A stretch of DNA of 64,000 nt from Cupriavidus gilardii (GTDB taxonomy: Bacteria; Pseudomonadota; Gammaproteobacteria; Burkholderiales; Burkholderiaceae). The first letter of the stretch is position 1, and each line of letters opens with the position of its first letter. This document shows, in pieces, positions 33,382 to 41,100 of this stretch. The DNA lies in NCBI RefSeq assembly GCF_013314895.1, contig NZ_JABTYE010000002.1, positions 1 to 64,000 of the forward strand. The letters run 5' to 3'. The notes under the pieces are model-generated. The model did not search any database. It saw only the letters and a program-made list of their open reading frames with translations, and was not told where the DNA came from. Position numbers and translations under genes: made by a program.

Positions 33382-34305
33382 TCAGCCCCCTCGCTGCCGC
33401 CGCCGCAACGGCGTGGCAAACAGCTCGTTGCGCGCGGCCCTGGTGATCGCCGTCACGCACGGATGCGTGATGCGGCGTTCGACCGAGATCGCGAAAAACT
33501 CCTCCACGACGTCGTACGTGGCGCCCAGCACGCGGACGCCGTACTGCTTCTCGATGTCCCGCTCGAGCACGGTGGGACCCACGAAGACTCCCATGCCTCG
33601 CCGCCCGAGCTCCTTGGCCAGCGCGCTGTCGTCGCACTCGGCCACCACCCGCGGGCGCAGCGAATGTGCCTGCAACCAGTTCCGCAGCCGCTTGCCAACG
33701 GCCGAATCCTCCGCCGGCATGACCAGCGGCGCACCGTCGAGATTGGCGGGAAAGCACCCGCCGCATGATTGGAGCAGCGCCGGCGCTGCAAAGAAACTGA
33801 CGCCGCAACCGCCCAGGTGATGGTTGAAGGCCGACACACTGACGTCGGAGGGAATCGGCGCGTCGGCAATCACGAGGTCGAGCCGGTGCAGTGCAAGCTC
33901 GCCGAGCAGCATGTCCAGCTTCCACTCGCGGCAAACGATGCGCACGGGCTCGGGCAGTTGCGAGGCCGGCTCGATCAGTCGGCAGGCAATCGTTTTCGGC
34001 ACCGCGTCGGCCACGCCCACGCGGAACTGCAGCAGCTTGCCTTGACGAGGGTGATCCCGTATCGCCTCCTCGAGCTCCGCTCCGATCGAGAAGATCGACT
34101 CGGCGTAGCCGAGCACCATGCGACCGGCTTCGGTCAGCACCAGGCCGCGTCCGCTCTTGGCAAAGAGCCCCATGCCCAGCGCCTCCTCCAGCGATCGAAT
34201 CTGGCCGCTGATCGTCTGCGGGGCAACGTGCAGACGCTCGCTGGCGCGCAGCACGCCACCCAGCTTGGCCACCTGAAGAAAATAGTGGAGATGCTTGTAG
34301 TTCAT
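33382..34305 (-). CDS. LysR-type regulator, NhaR-like
   Basis: A 307-residue LysR regulator whose N-terminus (MNYKHLHYFLQVAKLGGVLRAS, then RLHVAPQTISGQIRSLE) is close to NhaR, the Na+/H+-responsive activator. The C-terminal effector domain (about 90-290) is typical, with two Cys near GGCGVSFF and CGGCF that are not a family feature. AAGGGA spaced 7 nt before ATG 34305 fixes the start, although ATG 34311 is also possible. It is divergent from a universal stress protein and a TerC-like transporter, which it may regulate. No NhaA antiporter is nearby. Confidence 0.88.
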   Translation of the reverse strand: MNYKHLHYFLQVAKLGGVLRASERLHVAPQTISGQIRSLEEALGMGLFAKSGRGLVLTEAGRMVLGYAESIFSIGAELEEAIRDHPRQGKLLQFRVGVADAVPKTIACRLIEPASQLPEPVRIVCREWKLDMLLGELALHRLDLVIADAPIPSDVSVSAFNHHLGGCGVSFFAAPALLQSCGGCFPANLDGAPLVMPAEDSAVGKRLRNWLQAHSLRPRVVAECDDSALAKELGRRGMGVFVGPTVLERDIEKQYGVRVLGATYDVVEEFFAISVERRITHPCVTAITRAARNELFATPLRRRQRGG

Positions 34306-34505
34306 CGGCATTCCCTTCGTTGCGGCTGGCCGCCTGCGCGAGAATTCTTCGGCTTTTTCGGACGATGGTATCCAAACAATCTGCTTTTCGCGCAGTGTGT
34401 CCGGACCTAGATTTTTCCATGTCCCGCAGCCGTGCTTCCGTTCGGCCGCGCGTGTCAGACAGCCGGTTCTGGCGGCATGCCGCCCGCCTTTCAGGAGACA
34501 TCGAC

Positions 34506-35012
34506 ATGGCCACGCTCCTTCTGCCCTGCGACGGCTCGCCCAGCGCCCTGCTGGCCGTCCGCCACGCCATCGACGAGTTCCGCCGCGGTGAGGCAAGTCG
34601 AGTGCATCTGTTGAACGTGCAGCCGCCATTCTCGGGCTACGTCGCACGCCATGTCTGCCGCCAGCTTCGGGCCGACTTCCAGCGCGAACGTGCCGAGGAG
34701 GAACTTGCCGAAGCGCGGCGGCTGCTCGAAGCGGCGGGCGTGCCCTGTTTCACGCACTGCGAGGTCGGGGACACGGCCCAATGCATCGCCGAAGCCGCGC
34801 GCCGGCTGCGCTGCGACCGCGTGCTGATCGGCACCACTCGCAAGGGGGCCCTGGTGCGAGCGATCGAACATTCCCTGACCAATCGCTTGCTCGATTGCTG
34901 CGCAGTGCCGGTCGAGGTAGTCGCCGGCGCGCCGGCGGGCATGGTGGAACGGTTAGGCATCCCCGCCGGCGTGGGAGCCGGGGTGGCATTGGTGCTGGCG
35001 AGCGCGTCCTGA
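34506..35012 (+). CDS. Universal stress protein family protein
   Basis: A 168-residue single-domain UspA-fold protein: N-terminal LLLPCDGSPSALLAVRHAI (first beta strand and the conserved Asp) and the C-terminal GTTRKGALVRAIEHSLTNRLL, which replaces the usual ATP-binding GxxGxxxxxxGS by a variant without the second Gly pair, so nucleotide binding is doubtful. A further hydrophobic tail of 25 residues (AGVGAGVALVLASAS) follows. A good CAGGAGA lies before ATG 34506. A TerC-like gene follows 19 nt downstream, so one operon, divergent from the NhaR-like regulator. Confidence 0.88.
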   Translation: MATLLLPCDGSPSALLAVRHAIDEFRRGEASRVHLLNVQPPFSGYVARHVCRQLRADFQRERAEEELAEARRLLEAAGVPCFTHCEVGDTAQCIAEAARRLRCDRVLIGTTRKGALVRAIEHSLTNRLLDCCAVPVEVVAGAPAGMVERLGIPAGVGAGVALVLASAS

Positions 35013-35031
35013 GCGGCAGGATCCCGTCATC

Positions 35032-36000
35032 ATGGTCGATTCGTTCGCTACCGCGCCCATGTGGGCGGCCTTCATCGCCTTTGTCACCGCGATGCTGGCG
35101 CTGGACCTCTTCGTCTTCGGCGGCAACAAGGCGCATCGCGTCTCCGTCAAGGAGGCCGGCGGCTGGGTTGCGGCGTGGGTGACGATGGCCTTCACTTTCG
35201 CCGCGCTGCTGTGGTGGTATCTCGATGCGCACGCCGGCCGGGAGGTCGCCAACAGCAAGGCGCTGGAGTTCATCACCGGGTATCTGATCGAACAGTCGCT
35301 GTCGGTCGACAACATGTTCGTCTTCGTCATGATCTTCAGCTATTTTGGCGTGCCGCCGGAGCTGCAGAGGCGGGTGCTGCTGTACGGCGTGCTTGGCGCC
35401 ATCATCATGCGCGCCGGCATGATCCTGGCCGGCGTCTGGCTCGTGCAGGAGTTCGCCTGGATCCTTTACGTATTCGGCGCCTTCCTGGTCGTGACCGGCT
35501 TCAAGATGCTGGTATTCGCGGACCGGCAGCCCGACCTGGCGAACAATCCGCTGCTGCGCTGGCTGCGCCGGCACATGCGCATCACGCCCACCTTCGAGCG
35601 AGAAAAGTTCTTCGTGCGCATCGATGGCTTGCGCTGGGCGACGCCGATGTTCCTGGTGCTCGTCATGATCGAAGCAAGCGATCTGGTCTTCGCCATCGAC
35701 AGCATTCCCGCGATCTTTGCCGTGACGACCGACCCGTTCATCGTCTTTACCTCCAATATCTTCGCCATCATGGGGCTGCGCGCCCTGTACTTTCTGCTGG
35801 CCGACATGGCCGGGCGTTTCCACCTGCTCAAATACGGCCTGGCGCTGGTGCTGGTCTTCATCGGCGGCAAGATGCTGGCGGCGCCGTGGTTCCACATGCC
35901 GGTTCAGTGGTCGCTGGCGATCGTGGGGACCGTGATCCTGGTTTCCGTGCTGATCAGCCTGCTCCTGTCCGCCCGCAAACTGGACCGCAGCGCAACATGA
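35032..36000 (+). CDS. TerC/Alx family membrane protein
   Basis: A 322-residue inner-membrane protein with about nine TMs. TerC hallmarks are VTAMLALDLFVFGGNKAHRVSVKEA near the N-terminus, SVDNMFVFVMIFSYF, and EASDLVFAIDSIPAIFAVTTDPFIVFTSN, with the membrane-embedded acidic residues thought to bind metal. Members (Alx, MntX-like) export Mn2+ or support metal loading of secreted proteins; alx-type genes are often under a Mn riboswitch, but the 19-nt gap to the stress protein leaves no room for one here. Stop is 27 nt from the convergent phospholipase D gene. Confidence 0.93.
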   Translation: MVDSFATAPMWAAFIAFVTAMLALDLFVFGGNKAHRVSVKEAGGWVAAWVTMAFTFAALLWWYLDAHAGREVANSKALEFITGYLIEQSLSVDNMFVFVMIFSYFGVPPELQRRVLLYGVLGAIIMRAGMILAGVWLVQEFAWILYVFGAFLVVTGFKMLVFADRQPDLANNPLLRWLRRHMRITPTFEREKFFVRIDGLRWATPMFLVLVMIEASDLVFAIDSIPAIFAVTTDPFIVFTSNIFAIMGLRALYFLLADMAGRFHLLKYGLALVLVFIGGKMLAAPWFHMPVQWSLAIVGTVILVSVLISLLLSARKLDRSAT

Positions 36001-36027
36001 TGGCAGCCGGCGTCCTGGCGTTCCGGG

Positions 36028-37734
36028 CTAGAGCAGCTCTTCCGGCGTAAAGGGCGTCAGCACGTCGATCCACAAGCGCTGCGACCAGGTGGTATCGGGC
36101 TCGGTGTCGAGCACCACCGCCTGCTGGCCCTGCCCGTCGACCCATTGCAGCTTGTCGTCCTCCGACAGCTGCAGCCGCCAGCTGTTGACGCCGATGGCGC
36201 CCGAGAACAGCTGCGCCACCTGCCCCGCCAGCCGCCCGTTGCGCACGATGATGCCGGTCTCGGTATTCTGCGTGATCGAGCGCGGATCGAAGTTCATCGA
36301 GCCGACGAACAGCGTCTGACGGTCCACCACCGCCGCCTTGACGTGCAGGCTCGCCTGCGAGGAGCCGAAATTCCCCACCGAGCGCTGCTGCCGCTGCAGG
36401 CGCGACTTCAGCTCGTGCAGCTCCACCCCGGCGCGCAGCAGTTCCTTCCGGTAACGCTTGTAGCCGACGTGCACGATCGGCGAATCGGTCGCCGCCAGCG
36501 AGTTGGTCAGCACGCGCACCTTGACGCCGCGCGCCGCCAATCGGCTGAGCCATTCGACGCCGCGCTTGCCGGGCACCAGGTACGGCGAAATGATGATGAT
36601 TTCCTCGCGCGCCTCGTTCATCATCCGCGCGACCTCGTCGGCCAGCGTATCGTCGCTGTCCGGCAGCTTGTCGGGCTCGACCTTGGCGGGATTGTCGACC
36701 AGCACGCTGGCGCGCGCCCATTCGAGATTCAGCTTGCCGCCGCGGGAGAGTTCGCGCGCCAGGAAGCTCTTGCCCGGATCGATCTTCTGCGGCGCCGTCA
36801 TGCCGCTTGCCTCGAGCCGCTTCTGCTCGGCCTCGCGCTGCGCGGCCTCGTCGACCAGCGCCTGCTCGGGCGGCTGCGAACGCGAGCCGGCCGACCCGCC
36901 GGATCCACGCGCCGCTGACGCCTGCACGCCAGAACCCGGCGGCGTACCCGCCGGACCCGGCGCCGCCTCGTCCGGATTGGCCAGTGCCTCCACCGGGTAC
37001 GCGTACTGGCTGTTCCAGTATTCGTCGAAGCCGGCCGACAGCCGGCGCACCGCCGGGCCGGCCACCACCACGTCGAGGTCGACGAAATTGGTGTCCGGCG
37101 CGCGCAGGAAGTAGGCATTGCCGATATTGCGACCGCCGGTCATCGCCATCGCGTTGTCCGCGATGAAGACCTTGTTGTGCATGCGCCGATTGACCCGGCG
37201 CGCGTCGCCGGCCACGCTGATGAAGCGCGTCAGCTTCGAGAAGCGCCCTGCCGGAAACGGATTGAAGTAGCGCACCTCGATGTTTGGATGGCGCGCAAAA
37301 CGCAGGAAGGCCGGGTCCTTGCCGTCGCTGTGCAGGTCGTCGACCAGCAGCCGCACATGGACGCCGCGTTCGGCGGCGGCGCGCACGCGGCGCAGGATCT
37401 CGCGCGACGATTCGTCGGCGGCGACGATGTAATACTGCAGGTCCAGCGAACGGGTGGCGCGGTCGGCCAGCGTGATCAGCGTGCCGTAGGCTTCTTCGCC
37501 CGACGACACCAGGTGAAAGCCGGACAGCGCCGGGTCCGGCGTACTGCGGGCGACCGTTTGCCCCAGCGGGGTATCGGCCCAGCCGGTGAACGCGGTCGAC
37601 GGCCGGCGCGGCACGTCTTGCGGCAGACTGGCGCAGGCAGAAGCGCTGAGCGCCAGCGTCACCGTGGCAAGCCAGCGCAGCCAGCTTGCCGTGCGCGGCC
37701 TCGCTTTCCCCCACGACACCGCAAACGCCGTCAT
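36028..37734 (-). CDS. Phospholipase D family lipoprotein with two HKD motifs
   Basis: A 568-residue PLD/cardiolipin-synthase-like protein. N-terminal signal with lipobox ASAC (Cys34). Both HxKxxxxD motifs are intact: His186-Lys188-Asp193 (MHNKVFIAD) and His464-Lys466-Asp471 (LHVKAAVVD), so one full pseudo-dimeric active site. Between them residues 253-315 form a Gly/Ala/Ser-rich low-complexity linker. Exported HKD proteins of this group (DUF-type phospholipase D lipoproteins) may act on periplasmic phospholipids or nucleic acids; ClsC-like phosphatidyl transfer is another option. It stands alone, convergent with terC. Confidence 0.9.
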   Translation of the reverse strand: MTAFAVSWGKARPRTASWLRWLATVTLALSASACASLPQDVPRRPSTAFTGWADTPLGQTVARSTPDPALSGFHLVSSGEEAYGTLITLADRATRSLDLQYYIVAADESSREILRRVRAAAERGVHVRLLVDDLHSDGKDPAFLRFARHPNIEVRYFNPFPAGRFSKLTRFISVAGDARRVNRRMHNKVFIADNAMAMTGGRNIGNAYFLRAPDTNFVDLDVVVAGPAVRRLSAGFDEYWNSQYAYPVEALANPDEAAPGPAGTPPGSGVQASAARGSGGSAGSRSQPPEQALVDEAAQREAEQKRLEASGMTAPQKIDPGKSFLARELSRGGKLNLEWARASVLVDNPAKVEPDKLPDSDDTLADEVARMMNEAREEIIIISPYLVPGKRGVEWLSRLAARGVKVRVLTNSLAATDSPIVHVGYKRYRKELLRAGVELHELKSRLQRQQRSVGNFGSSQASLHVKAAVVDRQTLFVGSMNFDPRSITQNTETGIIVRNGRLAGQVAQLFSGAIGVNSWRLQLSEDDKLQWVDGQGQQAVVLDTEPDTTWSQRLWIDVLTPFTPEELL

Positions 37735-37858
37735 GCCGACTCCATCAGTCCCGATGCTGTCAGCTTAGGGGGCGCAGCGGGCCCGGACAATCCGCCTTTG
37801 TCCGACAGCGCGCCCGAGCGCCCCGGGCGCTGCAATGCAGCGCGAATCGAGCCGGCGC

Positions 37859-38500
37859 TCAGCTGCGCCGCAGCGCCGCGGCCTCTGCGGCCAGCGAACG
37901 GATGCGGCCCCAATCGCCGCTGGCGACCGCGTCCTTCGGCACCACCCAGGAGCCGCCGACGCAAACCACGTTCGGCAGCGCCAGATAGGCAGGTGCGCGC
38001 GCCGCGTCGATGCCGCCGGTCGGGCAGAAGCGCAGCCGCGGCAGCGGGCCGTTCAGCGACTTCAGCATCGGCATGCCGCCGGCGGCCTCGGCCGGGAAGA
38101 ACTTCAGGAAGGTAAAGCCGGCTTCGAGCGCGGCCATCGCCTCGCTGGCGGTGGCCACCCCTGGCAGCAGCGAAATGCCGGCATCGCGTGCGCCTTCGGC
38201 GAGCCGCGGCGTCAGCCCCGGCGACACCGCGAATTGCGCGCCGGCATCGCGCACGGCATGCAGCTGCGCGACGTCGAGCACGGTACCGGCGCCGACAATG
38301 GCCTGCGGCAAGGCGGCCGAGACCGCGCGCATCGCCTCGATGGCAACCGGCGTGCGCAGCGTGATTTCGAGCACCGGCAGGCCGCCGGCCACCAGTGCCT
38401 CGGAAACGCGCAGCGCCTCGTCGACGGACTGGAACTCGAGCACGGGGATGACCGGCACGCCGGCCAGGCGGTCGATCAGCGAAGGAGAGTGGCTTGGCAT
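37859..38500 (-). CDS. eda: 2-dehydro-3-deoxyphosphogluconate (KDPG) aldolase
   Basis: A 213-residue class I aldolase that cleaves KDPG to pyruvate and glyceraldehyde-3-phosphate. The Schiff-base Lys133 (GFTFLKFFPAE) and the general-base Glu45 (PVLEITLRT) are at the same numbers as in the E. coli enzyme; the phosphate loop CPTGGI is present too. ATG 38500 gives the normal family length; TTG 38533 would add 11 residues. It lies directly downstream of kdgK, so the pair converts KDG to C3 compounds. The intergenic gap contains an 11-nt tandem repeat array. Confidence 0.95.
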   Translation of the reverse strand: MPSHSPSLIDRLAGVPVIPVLEFQSVDEALRVSEALVAGGLPVLEITLRTPVAIEAMRAVSAALPQAIVGAGTVLDVAQLHAVRDAGAQFAVSPGLTPRLAEGARDAGISLLPGVATASEAMAALEAGFTFLKFFPAEAAGGMPMLKSLNGPLPRLRFCPTGGIDAARAPAYLALPNVVCVGGSWVVPKDAVASGDWGRIRSLAAEAAALRRS

Positions 38501-38591
38501 GGCGTGTTCAGGATCGAAGTGGTAACGAATCAATGAGAAGCGTCATCACGCCGTAGCGGCGACGCGAACGGAGGCCATCGGCGGATTTGCA

Positions 38592-38646
38592 GGGATCATC
38601 AGCGGATCATCAGCGGATCATCGGCGGATCATCAGCGGATCACCGA
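38592..38646. repeat. Five 11-nt tandem repeats at the kdgK stop
   Basis: Five copies of (c/g)ggatca(t/c)c(a/g)(g/a), period 11, run from 38592 to 38646, beginning inside the last five codons of kdgK (minus strand) and continuing into the kdgK-eda gap. The unit length is not a multiple of three. Confidence 0.92.
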
Positions 38647-39567
38647 GACCGACTCGGCCAGCCGCGCGAGCACGGTTTCCGCCGACGGAATCGGCGCGAC
38701 AGCGCCAAAGCCGGTGGTCGACAGCGCCGCGGCGACATTGGCATAGCGCGCCGCCTCGAACGGCTCGTCGCCGGCCGACAGCCGGGCGATAAAGCTGCCG
38801 CCGAAGCAATCGCCGGCGCCGGTCGCGTCCAGCGGCTGCACGCGGTACGCCGGCACGAGCGCGCGCGCATCGGGCGTGGCGACATACGCGCCCTCTTCGC
38901 CGAGCTTGAGCGCGACCAGCTGCACGCCGCAGCCGAGCAGATGGTCGACGATCGCGTCGCGGTCGTCCAGGCCGGTCAGCACCGTGACATCGTCCCAGCT
39001 CGGCAGGCAGATATCGGTCATCGCCAGCGCTTCGCGCATGATGCCCCGCGCCCGCGCCAGCGACCACAGCCGCAGCCGCAGATTGGTGTCGAGCGAGACC
39101 TTGACGCCAGCCTTGCGCGCCAGCTCCATCGCCGCCAGCCCGGCATCGCAGGCACTGTTGCTGATCGCCAGACTGATGCCGGACAGATGCAGATAGCGCG
39201 CCTCGGCGATGGCTTGCTGCGGCAGATCGTCATGGCTGTAGCGGCTCGCCGCCGAGCCCGCACGCAGATAGTCGAAGCGATGGCCGTGGTTGTCGTGGCT
39301 GACGAAGTAGACCCCGGTCGGCGCCTGCGGATCGGTGCGGACATGGCGGGTATCGACCCGTTCCTGCGTCCATAGCGCCAGCAGCCGCTCGCCGAAGCTG
39401 TCGGCGCCGACCGCACTGATGAAGCCGGTCTGCGCGCCGTGCCGCGCGGCGGCAATGCAGAAGTTGGAGGTGTCGCCGCCGAAGCCCTGCAGATAGCGCT
39501 CCGGCGCGTCGGGCTGCTGGTTGAACTCGACCAGCGCTTCGCCGAAGGCCAGGATATCGATGCTCAT
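38632..39567 (-). CDS. kdgK: 2-keto-3-deoxygluconate kinase (PfkB family)
   Basis: A 311-residue ribokinase/PfkB sugar kinase. Substrate-binding FGGDTSNFCIAAAR lies near residue 30, the second signature LDATGAGDCFGGSF (ATP/catalytic Asp) near 255, and YFVSHDNHGHRFDYLRAGSAAS (residues 90-112) is typical of KDG kinases rather than fructokinases. Located between the PLP deaminase (12 nt upstream) and eda, it would phosphorylate KDG to KDPG. Its last residues fall inside an 11-nt tandem array whose copy number could shift the C-terminal frame. Confidence 0.93.
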   Translation of the reverse strand: MSIDILAFGEALVEFNQQPDAPERYLQGFGGDTSNFCIAAARHGAQTGFISAVGADSFGERLLALWTQERVDTRHVRTDPQAPTGVYFVSHDNHGHRFDYLRAGSAASRYSHDDLPQQAIAEARYLHLSGISLAISNSACDAGLAAMELARKAGVKVSLDTNLRLRLWSLARARGIMREALAMTDICLPSWDDVTVLTGLDDRDAIVDHLLGCGVQLVALKLGEEGAYVATPDARALVPAYRVQPLDATGAGDCFGGSFIARLSAGDEPFEAARYANVAAALSTTGFGAVAPIPSAETVLARLAESVSVIR

Positions 39568-39579
39568 GGTGAAAAGCCG

Positions 39580-40881
39580 TCAGAAGAAGGTCTGCACGAT
39601 ATCGACCACGCGCAGTTCGTCGTCCAGCACCGGAATATGCCGCCACTTGTCGAAGGTCAGGCAAGGATGCGAGATGTCGAACGCGATCATGTCGCCGACC
39701 CGCACATCGTCGCCCGGCGCGATCCGCAGATAGGCGTGCTGATCCATCATGCCGGTGATCTCCCAGTGAGAAGGTATGGACGGCGACGGCCCGGCTGCGG
39801 TTCCCGGCGCTGTCTCCGAACCGGGGCGGAAGTGCCGCGCGGGAATCGGCATGCCGGCATCGAAGGCCGCGTCGCGCTTGCCCATGCCGACGATGGCGCG
39901 GTCCGGCTCGGGGATCGACTGCACATAGGCCCATAGCTGCAAGGCCGGCAGCAGCCCCTCTCGCATCTTCTGTGCCACCGGGTTGCTGGCAAGGATGCGC
40001 TGCTGCGCCTGCCGGTAGATGCCGACGTCATGCGTCAGATAGCAGCCGGGCCGCAGCACGATGTCGACCGGCGCACCAATGTCCGCGCCGGCGAATTCCT
40101 CCGCGACCACGTCGTACCAGGCCGAGCCCGCGCCGGACAGCACCACCGGGCGCCGTTCGGGACCCGCGCCAAAGCGGCCCTGCCTTGCGAGTTCACGCGT
40201 GACCGCGACCGTGCGGCGCAGGAAGGCACGGATATCGGCTTCCTGCTGCAGCACGCCCTCATAGATCTCCACGCCCGCGAGCGTCAGCGCATCGGGCCAG
40301 CGGCCCAGCGCATCCAGTACCTGCTGCTGTTGCACGGCGTCGCGCACGCCGGTGCGCCCGCCCTCCACGCCAAGTTCGAGCAGCACCCGCAGCCGCTGGC
40401 CGCGTGCACGGAAGAAGCCGCCAAGCTGATCGACCAGCTCGGCCGAATCGACCAGGCAGAAGAATTCGAAATCCGGATCGCGCAGCAGGTCGGCCACGAT
40501 CTCCATATTGCGCCGGCCCACCAGCTGGTTCGCCATCAGCACGCGCCTGACGCCGTGCGCGTGCGCTGCGGCGGTCTGCTGCGCGGTGGCCAGCGTGATA
40601 CCCCAGGCGCCGGCCTCGAGCTGCCGGGCGAACAGCTTCGGCGCCATCGTGGTCTTGCCGTGGGGCGCGAGCTTCACGCCGTACTCGTCCATGAATCGGC
40701 GCATCCAGGCGAGGTTGTGGGCCAGCCGGGATTCGTACAGCACCGCGGCCGGCAGGCTCAGTTCCTCGTCGAGCAGGCGCCAGCCGGTGGCCGCCTCGGC
40801 CGGCGGCAGCGGCACCTCCAGCTTGCCCAGCGCCTTGTTCAGCGGATCGATGATCCCGCTTTGGTACTTTATTTCACGCAT
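39580..40881 (-). CDS. DSD1-like PLP-dependent deaminase (D-serine dehydratase / D-glucosaminate deaminase type)
   Basis: A 433-residue fold-type III PLP enzyme of the D-threonine aldolase / DSD1 superfamily. PLP lysine: Lys76 in APHGKTTMAPKLF. The C-terminal His405 and Cys407 (SHPCLTF) match the zinc ligands of DSD1, where zinc assists removal of the beta-OH with ammonia release. Many homologues are annotated amino acid deaminase. In this operon (with kdgK and eda 12 nt and further downstream) the fitting substrate is D-glucosaminate (2-amino-2-deoxygluconate), whose C2/C3 have the same D-Ser-like arrangement; the product would be KDG. D-serine or beta-hydroxy-D-aspartate remain possible. 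Start ATG 40881 lies just before the conserved region. Confidence 0.86.
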   Translation of the reverse strand: MREIKYQSGIIDPLNKALGKLEVPLPPAEAATGWRLLDEELSLPAAVLYESRLAHNLAWMRRFMDEYGVKLAPHGKTTMAPKLFARQLEAGAWGITLATAQQTAAAHAHGVRRVLMANQLVGRRNMEIVADLLRDPDFEFFCLVDSAELVDQLGGFFRARGQRLRVLLELGVEGGRTGVRDAVQQQQVLDALGRWPDALTLAGVEIYEGVLQQEADIRAFLRRTVAVTRELARQGRFGAGPERRPVVLSGAGSAWYDVVAEEFAGADIGAPVDIVLRPGCYLTHDVGIYRQAQQRILASNPVAQKMREGLLPALQLWAYVQSIPEPDRAIVGMGKRDAAFDAGMPIPARHFRPGSETAPGTAAGPSPSIPSHWEITGMMDQHAYLRIAPGDDVRVGDMIAFDISHPCLTFDKWRHIPVLDDELRVVDIVQTFF

Positions 40882-40932
40882 GCCAGTCCTTGTTCCGCCG
40901 CGCCTTGCCGCGCGCTGCAGCGTCCCGTCGCA

Positions 40933-40993
40933 AATTTCGATTGACGTAATGATAGCGGCGAAATTACGATATTTCATCCTTGTTATAAAGTAA
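40933..40993. promoter_or_regulatory. Overlapping divergent promoters and nested operator dyads
   Basis: This AT-rich stretch is flanked by very GC-rich DNA. Nested dyads: aatttcg/cgaaatt (40933-40939/40959-40965) and cgtaat/attacg (40945-40950/40963-40968). Plus-strand promoter candidate: TTGACG 40941-40946, 18 nt, TACGAT 40965-40970, pointing to rpiR. Minus-strand candidate: TTACTT (40993-40988), 16 nt, TATCGT (40971-40966), pointing to the deaminase operon. Both -10 elements overlap the dyads, as expected for repression by the adjacent RpiR regulator. Confidence 0.5.
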
Positions 40994-41034
40994 CACGCCG
41001 CGGATGGCGACTCACCAGGTGCCAGAGCCGGGCA

Positions 41035-41066
41035 GCCGGCACCCCGCCGGCACCCCGCCGGCACCC
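41035..41066. repeat. Three 11-nt tandem repeats in the rpiR leader
   Basis: gccggcacccc occurs twice and then once lacking its last base, in direct tandem, 35 nt upstream of ATG 41101. Confidence 0.9.
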
Positions 41067-41100
41067 AGAAACACCCCGGCCTTTGCCCAGCTTCACGCCC

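Noticed and set aside
34312..35031. Mn riboswitch (yybP-ykoY type) upstream of terC
   Set aside because: Only 19 nt separate terC from the stress protein gene, and no riboswitch-like fold is evident before that gene.
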